DNA of 64,000 nucleotides from DATJGR01 sp963735085. GTDB lineage: Bacteria > Pseudomonadota > Gammaproteobacteria > Pseudomonadales > Azotimanducaceae. This document shows, piece by piece, positions 9,268-16,778 of this stretch (positions are counted from its first letter, which is position 1; each line of letters begins with the position of its first letter). Position numbers and translations under genes: made by a program. The notes beneath the pieces are model-generated. The model was given only the letters and a program-made list of their open reading frames with translations. It was not told the origin of the DNA and did not search any database. Where the stretch lies: the NCBI GenBank assembly GCA_963735085.1, contig CAVTJP010000017.1:124001-188000 (forward strand). The letters are read 5' to 3'.

Positions 9268-9335
9268 CTCGATCCTCCCTCAATCTCCCGTTACCTCCAG
9301 TTGCGCGTGGAACACGGAAACGCGCCACGCCGCAC

Positions 9336-9354
9336 GTGTTCGATAGTCGAACAC
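9336..9354. promoter_or_regulatory. Inverted repeat in the helicase leader
   Basis: GTGTTCGA (9336-9343), TAG, TCGAACAC (9347-9354), 31 bases before the GTG start of the DEAD-box helicase. The arms can be extended through CACGT/ACGTG if a two-base bulge is allowed. Could be an operator for either divergent gene or an RNA hairpin in the helicase leader. Confidence 0.4.
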
Positions 9355-9384
9355 ACGTGTGAGCGCCCAAGGAAAACAAGACAA

Positions 9385-10737
9385 GTGACAGATTCACGCT
9401 TTGCCGATCTCGGCATCATCGAACCGCTGTGCCGGGCATTGGCCGCGGCCGAGTACGAACACCCAACGCCGATTCAGACCCAGGCGATTCCAAAACTTCT
9501 CGCCGGACACGATCTGCTCGGTATCGCGCAGACGGGCACCGGCAAGACCGCCGCATTCGCGGTACCCATCCTGCAGCGGCTCGCGCAGAACGGCCCGCCC
9601 GCGGGCGCCGATACCGTGCGCGCGCTGATCCTCGCGCCGACACGCGAACTCGCCATCCAAATCGGCGCAGACTTCGAAGCGTACGGCCGCCACCTGAATA
9701 TGCGCGTCGCGACCATTTTTGGTGGCGTCGGCCAGAACCCGCAGGTCAGTGCGTTGCGCCGCGGCGTCGATGTGCTGATCGCCACGCCGGGGCGCCTGCT
9801 CGATCTCGTCGGGCAACGCCACGCGCGGCTCGACAAGGTTTCGATGCTGGTGCTCGACGAAGCCGATCGACTGCTCGACATGGGCTTCATCCGCGACGTG
9901 CGTCGCATCGTCGCGGCGTTACCGAAGGCCCGCCAGTCGCTGTTGTTTTCGGCGACGATGCCGGGCGAAGTTGCCACCCTGGCGCGCGAAATACTGCGCG
10001 ATCCGGTGCGCGTCGACGTATCGCCAAAGACGGTAACCGTCGATCGGACCGATCAGCACGTCGTGTTCGTCGACAACGGCGACAAAAGACACGTGTTGAC
10101 GCAGTTGTTGCGCAAACCGGACGTAACTCGCGCGATCGTGTTCACACGCACGAAGCACGGCGCGAACAAAGTAGCTCAGCAACTCGACCGGGCCGGCATC
10201 GCTGCCGAAGCGATTCACGGCAACAAGTCGCAGAATGCGCGCCAGCGCGCACTCGAGAGTTTCAAGAACGGCAAGTCGTGGGTGCTGGTTGCCACAGACA
10301 TCGCCGCGCGGGGCATCGACATCGATGCGGTCAGCCACGTGTTCAACTTCGAGTTACCGCACGAACCCGAAAGCTATGTGCACCGAATCGGTCGTACCGG
10401 TCGAGCCGGCGCATCCGGGATTGCAACGTCACTGTGCGACAGTTCGGAGCGCACGCGGTTGCGCGCGATCGAACGACTGATTCGACGGCCGATCAACGTG
10501 ATGCAGGTGCAGATCGATCCGGCAGAACGCGATGCCGTGCCGCCGCGTCCGGTGCAGTCCGCGCGATCGGCACCGGCCAGGTCGGGACGGCCGGCGCCGG
10601 TACGCGCAAATGGCTCGGCAGCGACCGCAGCGCGTGCCCCAACTGGCTCGCAAAGGGGCGCGCCAGGCCGTCGCAAACGCCGTAATCCGAATCAGGGACG
10701 GCGCGACGATCGCTCGGAAATCTGGTCGAATCGATAG
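9385..10737 (+). CDS. rhlE: DEAD-box RNA helicase, RhlE-like
   Basis: All superfamily-2 motifs are present in order: Q motif (PTPIQTQAIP), AQTGTGKT, PTRELA, DEAD, SAT, ATDIAARGIDID and HRIGRTGRAG. After the core (~370 residues) comes an Arg/Pro/Ala-rich basic tail typical of RhlE/RhlB-type RNA-binding extensions. It unwinds RNA duplexes in ribosome assembly, cold adaptation or mRNA turnover. I place the start at GTG 9385, with AAGGA about 11 bases upstream; a longer in-frame extension to 9301 has no ribosome site and no family similarity. 450 residues. Divergent from the desaturase, with a palindrome in its leader. Assignment to RhlE rather than another DEAD subfamily is by general layout. 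Confidence 0.9.
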   Translation: MTDSRFADLGIIEPLCRALAAAEYEHPTPIQTQAIPKLLAGHDLLGIAQTGTGKTAAFAVPILQRLAQNGPPAGADTVRALILAPTRELAIQIGADFEAYGRHLNMRVATIFGGVGQNPQVSALRRGVDVLIATPGRLLDLVGQRHARLDKVSMLVLDEADRLLDMGFIRDVRRIVAALPKARQSLLFSATMPGEVATLAREILRDPVRVDVSPKTVTVDRTDQHVVFVDNGDKRHVLTQLLRKPDVTRAIVFTRTKHGANKVAQQLDRAGIAAEAIHGNKSQNARQRALESFKNGKSWVLVATDIAARGIDIDAVSHVFNFELPHEPESYVHRIGRTGRAGASGIATSLCDSSERTRLRAIERLIRRPINVMQVQIDPAERDAVPPRPVQSARSAPARSGRPAPVRANGSAATAARAPTGSQRGAPGRRKRRNPNQGRRDDRSEIWSNR

Positions 10738-10743
10738 CCTTCG

Positions 10744-11364
10744 TCAAGCTTTGGCGCTGGGCCGGCCGGACACGGCCGCATGCCAGCGCCAAAGATTGGC
10801 AAGACTCTCGTCGGGCTTCAGGTCGACTAACGATGCGGCGAAGTCGATCGTGCACAGCGCAGTAATGTCGGCGATCGAATACGCATCGTCAGCCATGTAT
10901 TCGTGGTCCGCTAGTTCGTCATCGAGGCGCTGGTAAAACCTGCCTACCGCAGCATCGCTCGCCTGCTTTGCCTGCGGATTCTGTTTGAAACGCCCCGGCG
11001 CCATCTGCGCAACGACGGGTCCGTTGACCCACGACACGCCGACCTGATTGAACAGTTCGAACTCGAGCTGCCGGTTCGCCATCTCGATGCGACCGAGTGC
11101 CTTTGGCGTGGCGCCGAATAGGGACGGATGCGGATGAAGTGCTTCGAAGTAGCGGCAGATCGCAACCGATTCAGCGATGCAGGTGCCGTCATCAAGTTCG
11201 AGTACGGGGATCTTGCCGCTCGGATTCTTTTTCAGAAATTCGGGTGTCTTGTGTTCCCCTTTGCGCATGTCGATCTGCACAAATGGCACGTCGATGTCTT
11301 TCTCCGCGAGGAAGATGCGCACGCGACGTGGATTCGGGGCGGTGGTCATTTCGTAGAGTTTCAT
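10744..11364 (-). CDS. Glutathione S-transferase
   Basis: A 206-residue protein of normal GST length. The N-terminal thioredoxin fold has MKLYEMTTAPNPRRVRIFL (candidate catalytic Ser/Thr/Tyr region), the cis-Pro in NPSGKIPVLE and the ESVAICRYFE gamma-glutamyl-binding motif; the helical C-domain follows with the DAYSIADIT capping motif near residue 165. It conjugates or reduces electrophiles using glutathione in the cytosol. Convergent with the helicase (6-base gap) and divergent from a small protein gene. A possible promoter-overlapping inverted repeat lies 25 bases upstream. Confidence 0.9.
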   Translation of the reverse strand: MKLYEMTTAPNPRRVRIFLAEKDIDVPFVQIDMRKGEHKTPEFLKKNPSGKIPVLELDDGTCIAESVAICRYFEALHPHPSLFGATPKALGRIEMANRQLEFELFNQVGVSWVNGPVVAQMAPGRFKQNPQAKQASDAAVGRFYQRLDDELADHEYMADDAYSIADITALCTIDFAASLVDLKPDESLANLWRWHAAVSGRPSAKA

Positions 11365-11388
11365 TGGGAGATTCCGGTTCGACGATCT

Positions 11389-11409
11389 GGTGCGCGAATA
11401 TAGCGCACC
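11389..11409 (-). promoter_or_regulatory. Inverted repeat bracketing a -10-like TATATT
   Basis: GGTGCGC (11389-11395) and GCGCACC (11403-11409) flank GAATATA. On the minus strand the loop reads TATATTC, a good -10 element for the GST gene whose ATG is at 11364. I see no convincing -35. A protein bound to the two arms would occlude the -10. Confidence 0.4.
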
Positions 11410-11472
11410 CCGATCGGCGCGGTTACCCTGTCAGTGCATTAGAATTTCCGCGGTCGCTGAGGAACCTGCGTC

Positions 11473-11733
11473 ATGAACACTCTCGCACAAGCAGTCACGC
11501 TGCTCGAATCCGGCGACTGGAAAGGCGCCCATGAGATTGTGCAAACCGATGAATCGCCGCAGGGAAGCTGGGCTCACGGCATCGTGCACATGATGGAAGG
11601 CGACATGGACAACGCTGGCTACTGGTACCGCAAGGCAGGGCGGCCGCTGCCGGACACAAACACAAACACAGGGACGGTGCGGGCAGAAATTGCCGCGCTT
11701 AAGCGCGCGCTGGATCAGGTCTCTCGCGCGTAG
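11473..11733 (+). CDS. Small conserved-type protein of unknown function (86 aa)
   Basis: A short soluble acidic protein: alpha-helical start MNTLAQAVTLLESGDWKGAHEIVQ, then a helix containing GIVHMMEGDMDNAGYWYRKAG, which reads like a single TPR/Sel1-type helical pair (A/GYWYRKAG), and a charged C-terminal helix. GAGGAA lies about 8 bases before the ATG and codon use matches the neighbours, so it is likely a real gene. No catalytic residues are evident. Divergent from the GST; convergent with the nucleotidyltransferase module. Confidence 0.7.
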   Translation: MNTLAQAVTLLESGDWKGAHEIVQTDESPQGSWAHGIVHMMEGDMDNAGYWYRKAGRPLPDTNTNTGTVRAEIAALKRALDQVSRA

Positions 11734-11749
11734 CCGGATGGCTGCATTG

Positions 11750-12283
11750 TTAGTGGCCTACTGAACGAGTCCCGAGGATCTCCTCGAGCGCGTAGAGCGT
11801 CTTCTGGGGAAATCGTTCGACGGGATAGTAGCGGGAAATAACCTCGATGGCCGCTTGATAGTGGGTGATCTCCAGCAGTCGCAGCAGGAACCGTATGTCG
11901 GCCTCGTCGAAGAACTCGGCTCCCAGACGCAACGCAAGACATTTCATCGCGAGCAGGTATTCGGGCGCCGCGACCAACACGTGGAGGTTTGCAAGATCCA
12001 GGTAAGGTCGGAAGTCGCCGCGGTCGCTGAAATACCCCTTAACGGCATCGTTTAGCCAGTCGGCTTCGATGTTGGCTGCCAGCGCGACGCGCCGCGCGGC
12101 GGTTCGAATTGACGCGACCGGTTTGAACGCCGCGTCGACGTCTTTGGTCGATGGCCGAGCGTCGTGGGCCAGACACATCACGGCGCCGCCAACGAGGTAC
12201 AGCTCGCCGATCTCGTCGATGCGCGCGAGTTCGTCATTCAGCAGCTGAAACAGCCGCACGATTTCGCGCTTCTTCAGACTCAC
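11750..12283 (-). CDS. Predicted nucleotidyltransferase-fold protein (DUF6036-like)
   Basis: About 177 residues. The N-terminal half contains LYLVGGAVMCLA followed by STKDVDAAF, matching the GG...D-x-D core of minimal nucleotidyltransferases of the AbiEii/DUF6036 type; the downstream half (DLANLHVLVAAPEYLLAMKCLALR, then DEADIRFLL) is the helical part seen in the same family. Start is GTG 12283, which overlaps the stop of the upstream RHH-like gene as GTGA, giving translational coupling; further upstream codons are antisense-like. Such enzymes are toxins or antitoxins in several abortive-infection and toxin-antitoxin modules. Role as NTase is by motif; role as toxin is inference. Confidence 0.72.
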   Translation of the reverse strand: MSLKKREIVRLFQLLNDELARIDEIGELYLVGGAVMCLAHDARPSTKDVDAAFKPVASIRTAARRVALAANIEADWLNDAVKGYFSDRGDFRPYLDLANLHVLVAAPEYLLAMKCLALRLGAEFFDEADIRFLLRLLEITHYQAAIEVISRYYPVERFPQKTLYALEEILGTRSVGH

Positions 12284-12768
12284 ACGCGCGCGCCTACACT
12301 GCTGTCGACGAACAGGTTGCGTCGTTTGAATGCGGGCAATCCGTGCACCAGCAAATGCAAGCGCAGACTCAGCAGCGAGCTGGTGAACATCGGCTCGCGT
12401 AGCGGCGCGATATCGCGGGTCCATGCGGGCGGTTCGACATCGAGTTGTGCGGCGGTGTGTTCGATCATTGCCGCGAGATAGTTTGCCCGCTCGGCGTCGA
12501 GAGGTGTGTCGGGTCGTTGGACGACCGCGGTGGCGAAATCAGATGCGTCGAGCCCGCTCAGGAAGTCGTTGAATTCCGCATACAGGAAGGCCGCCGTGTC
12601 AGATGTGGCGAGCTGCTGGTAGAGGTCTCGAAACTTCATTGCGGAATGCGGCAACAGGCGCGCCAGCACCCAAGACGATACCGGCATTCCAGCCAGTTTG
12701 GCTTGTGCTTCGATGCGGCGCTTGTCGCTCGGCGACAGTCGGATCTGGAGTTGGGTCGACTTGAGCAT
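12280..12768 (-). CDS. RHH-like DNA-binding protein, partner of the nucleotidyltransferase
   Basis: 162 residues. Residues ~4-38 (LQIRLSPSDKRRIEAQAKLA, then MPVSSWVLARLL) have the strand-helix-helix pattern of ribbon-helix-helix antitoxins and plasmid repressors. The remaining ~120 residues are helical and acidic, with no motif I recognise; they may bind the partner enzyme. The ATG at 12768 has no ribosome site but sits 6 bases downstream of a -10 hexamer (TACAGT), so the mRNA is probably leaderless. A perfect palindrome overlaps the -35. The layout (DNA-binding protein first, enzyme second, 4-base overlap, operator in the promoter) is that of an autoregulated two-gene toxin-antitoxin unit, though the activity is untested. 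Confidence 0.72.
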   Translation of the reverse strand: MLKSTQLQIRLSPSDKRRIEAQAKLAGMPVSSWVLARLLPHSAMKFRDLYQQLATSDTAAFLYAEFNDFLSGLDASDFATAVVQRPDTPLDAERANYLAAMIEHTAAQLDVEPPAWTRDIAPLREPMFTSSLLSLRLHLLVHGLPAFKRRNLFVDSSVGARV

Positions 12769-12774
12769 TGGGGC

Positions 12775-12819
12775 ACTGTAGCGAGCCGTCGTCGATATTG
12801 TCAATACGGTGTATTGACA
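12775..12819 (-). promoter_or_regulatory. Promoter and palindromic operator of the RHH/NTase module
   Basis: Minus strand: -35 TTGACA (12804-12799), 18-base spacer, -10 TACAGT (12780-12775), then only 6 bases to the ATG. The -35 lies inside a perfect inverted repeat, TGTCAATAC (12799-12807), GGT, GTATTGACA (12811-12819). A dimeric repressor on this site would block RNA polymerase; the RHH protein encoded immediately downstream is the obvious candidate. The site overlaps the stop codon of the upstream MFS gene. Confidence 0.7.
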
Positions 12820-14255
12820 TGCGAACGGTTGCCGACGCCGATCGACTCGGCCCGCTCCTCCCTGACGAATGCCATGATCGCCAGTCCGATGCCGAGCAGC
12901 AGCAGGATCGATGCAAAACCGGCACGCTGACTGTGAAATGCACCCGTCACCACCGCGACGAGGATCGGTGCGATGAACGTCGTCACCTGTCCAGACAATG
13001 CATACAGCCCGAAGAATTTGGTCATCTCCTGCTCGGGTGCAATCCGGGCCAGCATTGCGCGGCTGTTGGCAATCGCCGAGGTGATGAACAGCGCGAACAA
13101 TATCGAAATGGCGAGGTACGTGAGTTCCGGAATCGTCCGAAAAAACGGAAAGTTCCAGACGGGTCGATCGAGCCCCTTCATGTCGATGAAGAACATGCTC
13201 GTCGGCGTGATCGAGATCGCTGCGAACAACGCCACGACGTTGCCGCTGATGCTGAACACGATTGCTTTCTTTGAGCCGAACAGATCGTCGAGCCAGCCGC
13301 CGATCAGGCCGCCCGCAATGGCAAACACCGTCAGAAAGATGCCGACCAGCAGCCGCTCTGCGTCGCCCCAGCCGAACACGCCCGACGCGTAGATCATGCC
13401 GAATGTCATGATTGCCACCATGCCGTCGTTGAACAGCATGCGCCCGCCGAGATACAGCGCGATATTTCGATAGCGGCGCAGTTGCCGGACCGTTTGCCAG
13501 ACATCTGCCAGACCGTCGCGGACCGCCTGCCGCGCGGTGACGTCGGTACCCGACTGATCCGGGGTGAACAGAAACAGTGGCAGCGAGAACAGCATCAGCC
13601 ACACGGCGGTGATCGGCCCGGTGATGCGGTTGTGTTCGTACGTCGATGCATCGAGCCCAAACAGAACGTGGTCGGGTAGAAAACTCCAGTGCAGCAGGCC
13701 GCTCGCCGGCAGCGCGAAGCAGTACAGCATCGTCACCAGAATGATCAGCGCGCCGGCGTTGCCGAGGCTGAGCCCCAAACCCGACAAGCTGCCGAGGCGT
13801 GGATACGGCACGATCGACGGCAGCATCGAATTGTGGAAAACCTCCGAGAACGCCGATCCCGTGCCGGCCACCGTCAACGCGACCGCGACGATCATGATGC
13901 CGCTGCTGGCGGCGCCCGGCACCGCGAACCACAGGATCATGATCGCCGGTACCATCATGACGACGAATACACCAATCCATGGCTTACGCCGACCGACCTT
14001 GTCGGCAATGGCCCCCAGGAAAGGCGCCAGACAGGCGGTGATGATGCCGGCAAAACCGTTGATGTATCCCCATACCTCCTGACCCCGCACCGGATCACCG
14101 ATGACCTTGGTGCTGAAGTAGGGGCCGAAGATGTAAATGACGATGAGAATGTAGTAGGGATTGCGCGCCCACTCGAACATAGCCCAGCTCACCTGGCCCA
14201 GACGACCGGACTTAGGCGCGTGCGATACCGGCGCGTTTGCCGCGGATTCACTCAT
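12801..14255 (-). CDS. MFS transporter, UMF1/Atg22-like
   Basis: A 484-residue polytopic inner-membrane protein with 12 predicted spans. The opening WAMFEWARNPYYILIVIYIFGPYF resembles the WALYDWANS-type first helix of the UMF1/Atg22-like branch of the major facilitator superfamily, and DKVGRRKPWIGVF is the loop 2-3 MFS signature. Members of this branch export or import amino acids, drugs or unknown metabolites. It follows a membrane-anchored hydrolase by 32 bases, in the run prolyl oligopeptidase - TSP3 protein - hydrolase - transporter, so uptake of peptide or ester breakdown products is a reasonable inference. Substrate unknown. Confidence 0.86.
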   Translation of the reverse strand: MSESAANAPVSHAPKSGRLGQVSWAMFEWARNPYYILIVIYIFGPYFSTKVIGDPVRGQEVWGYINGFAGIITACLAPFLGAIADKVGRRKPWIGVFVVMMVPAIMILWFAVPGAASSGIMIVAVALTVAGTGSAFSEVFHNSMLPSIVPYPRLGSLSGLGLSLGNAGALIILVTMLYCFALPASGLLHWSFLPDHVLFGLDASTYEHNRITGPITAVWLMLFSLPLFLFTPDQSGTDVTARQAVRDGLADVWQTVRQLRRYRNIALYLGGRMLFNDGMVAIMTFGMIYASGVFGWGDAERLLVGIFLTVFAIAGGLIGGWLDDLFGSKKAIVFSISGNVVALFAAISITPTSMFFIDMKGLDRPVWNFPFFRTIPELTYLAISILFALFITSAIANSRAMLARIAPEQEMTKFFGLYALSGQVTTFIAPILVAVVTGAFHSQRAGFASILLLLGIGLAIMAFVREERAESIGVGNRSHVNTPY

Positions 14256-14287
14256 GCTTCATCTCTGCAGCTTTGATCCCGCGATCT

Positions 14288-16060
14288 TCATCCCGGTAGG
14301 GGATACTGAGTGGCCTGGCCCGCCACCACCGACCAGGTGATCAACAGTGCATTGGTGAACGCCGCCAGATACACGCTGCCGGTGGCGCGTTGAAATGCCG
14401 CCGTGATGATACCGGCGATCGCCAGCAGCACCACGATTTGAATTGCGATGATCGTGAGCAGGGGTTCGCCCAGCGGCAACGGCAGACCGAGCACCAGCGG
14501 CGCATATTGAATCGCGAGCAGCGCGATGAATCCGTTGGTCAGTATCAACACGCAGCGAATGCACGCACGTCGAAATCCGACGCCGACGATGAACTGGTTC
14601 AGCGACGCACCGAGTACGACGAACAACAGCAGCATCGGCATCAGATACATGAAGTAAGCCCGCACGTGCCACGGTGCGAGCTTCTTGAATGCGATCACCC
14701 AGAATCGATAGTCGACGTGGAATGCCTTGTCGATTCCGAGCAAGGTCAGATAGGCCGCGCCGACGAGCGCCGATGCAAACAGCGCTGCGCCGAGTAACCG
14801 CCTCATACGAAAGCCGGCGGGCCACACGCCGACGGTGGCGAGCGTTGCCGACCCACGCCCCAGAATGCCCATCGCCGCAGTTGCAATCGCCGCGTTCACC
14901 ACCGCCCATAGCATCAGGCCATTCGTCAGTTGCTGAGGCGCATTTTCGGTTACGGGCCAGAAGGTTTGTGCGGCATTGAACGCAGGGAAGTAGGTCAGCA
15001 TGGGTACGACCGCGATCATCACTGCGCTGATGCCGGGCCGGATGGAAGGCGCGTTCGAAAGCGATACGGATAGCCCGCGCAGCGCGCGCCACTGCAGCAT
15101 CGTCAGGCCGAGTGCAACGATTGTGAGAATCATGCCGACGAGCGCAACCAGTGTCGCCAGTTCCTTCCAGTACCAGATCTGGTGATGAGCGGGTGATGGC
15201 GTGCCGCCGTGCAAGGTTGCCGCGAACCAGTCCAATGCCGCACCGATGGCCTCGGTCGACAGATGATCGCCAGGATGGGTCACGCTCGGTACATAAAGCA
15301 TGCGCGCGTCGCCGTTACGGAATTCGCCGTAGAGCTTTTCGGGCACGATGGGTCGGGGTGAATCGAACAATTGCTGCAACTTCGCCGAATGAACGACATC
15401 AGCGCCAGTGGGCACATCCCACATGAGTTCGGAGAATTCATCGAACGCGCTGAACACGACGGCGAGGTTGCGCGGGAACGTCGGCGTGCCCTTCGGTGCG
15501 CCGAAGGCACCCGGTGCGGAGCCTTCCAGGACCATCGAGCGATAGCCGTCCGGGTGCGACGCCGCGGCCGCGAGCACGGCCCAGCCGCCCATTGAATGCC
15601 CCTCGAGGCCGATGTTGTTCTCATCGACGGTATCGAGACTACGCAGGTACTTCAGCCCGTCGGGACCGCCGAAGCCGTTGCTGAACGCGGGCGGCGCAGA
15701 CAGTCCGTGTCCGGTCTCATCCATCGCGAGCACGACGTAACCTCGGCGCGCGAATTCGATCGCGAACCCGCTCTGCGTTTCGCGTGAATTGATGTAGCCG
15801 TGAACGGCGAGAATGCCCGGTGCCTTGTTCGTTGCGGTGACGCCGTCGGGCGTGTACAGCAGTGCACTGAGGCCCTTATTGCCGGTGCCGGCGAACGTCA
15901 CATCGTCGACGCGAACGCTGCCGCCGACCGTCTGGATTTCGTGCGCAGTGAAGCTGCCGAGCAGAATCATGATCAGGCCCACGCCGATCAACGCGTGGTA
16001 CACGTTCACCACATGATGACCACCGCCGACGATTGACGGTGGCGTAGCCGCTTCACTCAT
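14288..16060 (-). CDS. Membrane protein: alpha/beta hydrolase fused to eight membrane spans
   Basis: 590 residues in three parts. One N-terminal membrane span (~22-40); an alpha/beta-hydrolase (peptidase S15/dienelactone-hydrolase-like) domain from ~45 to 285 with oxyanion/loop motifs AVHGYIN and DETGHG and nucleophile elbow GHSMGG (S156), plus a plausible catalytic His in TH-PGDHLS near 263; then about eight hydrophobic spans from ~300 to 585. The hydrolase domain probably lies in the periplasm, tethered to a transporter-like or scaffold membrane domain. Start ATG 16060, 12 bases after the TSP3 gene stop. The natural substrate is unknown; ester, peptide or lipid are all possible. Confidence 0.82.
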   Translation of the reverse strand: MSEAATPPSIVGGGHHVVNVYHALIGVGLIMILLGSFTAHEIQTVGGSVRVDDVTFAGTGNKGLSALLYTPDGVTATNKAPGILAVHGYINSRETQSGFAIEFARRGYVVLAMDETGHGLSAPPAFSNGFGGPDGLKYLRSLDTVDENNIGLEGHSMGGWAVLAAAASHPDGYRSMVLEGSAPGAFGAPKGTPTFPRNLAVVFSAFDEFSELMWDVPTGADVVHSAKLQQLFDSPRPIVPEKLYGEFRNGDARMLYVPSVTHPGDHLSTEAIGAALDWFAATLHGGTPSPAHHQIWYWKELATLVALVGMILTIVALGLTMLQWRALRGLSVSLSNAPSIRPGISAVMIAVVPMLTYFPAFNAAQTFWPVTENAPQQLTNGLMLWAVVNAAIATAAMGILGRGSATLATVGVWPAGFRMRRLLGAALFASALVGAAYLTLLGIDKAFHVDYRFWVIAFKKLAPWHVRAYFMYLMPMLLLFVVLGASLNQFIVGVGFRRACIRCVLILTNGFIALLAIQYAPLVLGLPLPLGEPLLTIIAIQIVVLLAIAGIITAAFQRATGSVYLAAFTNALLITWSVVAGQATQYPLPG

Positions 16061-16072
16061 GTGTCGCGCGAC

Positions 16073-16726
16073 TCAGTGGGCCGGTTGGGCGGGTGGTTGA
16101 TCTGGGTTCGTCGCGCTTGTATTGACGTTACCGTCTGCGCACTTTCCGCCGTTGTTTGCACCATTGTCCGGATCGGTGGGACACGGGTCGCACGCATCGC
16201 CGAGTCCGTCGAGGTCTTGATCGTAAAGATCATCGCTGGCGACGTTCGGGCAGTTGTCGCACATGTCGGAGATGCCGTCGCCGTCCGAATCGCGCGTATC
16301 GGGAAAGATCTGCAATGGCGACGAACTCAGCTCGATGCCATTGCCGTCGGCGCCGCGTGCAGCGGTGGCGTGGACGCGCGCATCGGTTTTGACCAGGGCG
16401 TCTTTGGGAATGGCGATGCGGATGTTCAACGCGCCGTCGCCGTTTGCCTTCACCGTGGCGAGCGGCCGTTCGCTGTCGCCCTGCTGCCAGGTGATCTGAA
16501 CGGGTTCGTTGGCGGCCATGCCGCTGCCGGTCAACATGACAGTTTGACCCCGCGCGAACGCAGTCTCTGTGGCGCAATCGCCGAATACCGTCGGGCTCAC
16601 CCACAGCGTGCCGCGCATGCGTGCGTGAGGGGTGTCCGTGTCGGCCGAGGCGGATGCTGCGAGCCACAGAGCGACACCGGCCGCGATCGCGATGCGTGTG
16701 TTGCGGCGCCGAATTGCGTTGATCAT
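16073..16726 (-). CDS. Secreted protein with thrombospondin type 3 calcium-binding repeats
   Basis: 217 residues. Signal peptide ALWLAASASA at ~20-30; a beta-sandwich-like middle with an IPT/TIG-type phrase (TVMLTGSGMAANEPVQITW); then acidic D-x-D-x-DG repeats (DSDGDGISDMCDNCPN and DQDLDGLGDACDPCPT) that match TSP3/dockerin-like Ca-binding loops with paired cysteines. It would be exported and stabilised by calcium. I start it at ATG 16726, preceded by AGGTGGGGTGG; a longer upstream reading frame overlaps the prolyl oligopeptidase tail and has no signal sequence. Lies between the peptidase and the membrane hydrolase genes, probably co-transcribed. Function beyond surface binding not predictable. 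Confidence 0.75.
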   Translation of the reverse strand: MINAIRRRNTRIAIAAGVALWLAASASADTDTPHARMRGTLWVSPTVFGDCATETAFARGQTVMLTGSGMAANEPVQITWQQGDSERPLATVKANGDGALNIRIAIPKDALVKTDARVHATAARGADGNGIELSSSPLQIFPDTRDSDGDGISDMCDNCPNVASDDLYDQDLDGLGDACDPCPTDPDNGANNGGKCADGNVNTSATNPDQPPAQPAH

Positions 16727-16778
16727 CCACCCCACCTGAACGATAGCGTAAGCGACCAATGCTAACCCAGCGTGTGGC

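Noticed and set aside
12280..13980. A 566-codon minus-strand frame spanning the RHH gene and beyond
   Set aside because: Its first ~400 codons are an out-of-frame shadow of the MFS transporter; only the last 162 codons from ATG 12768 form a protein with its own promoter.
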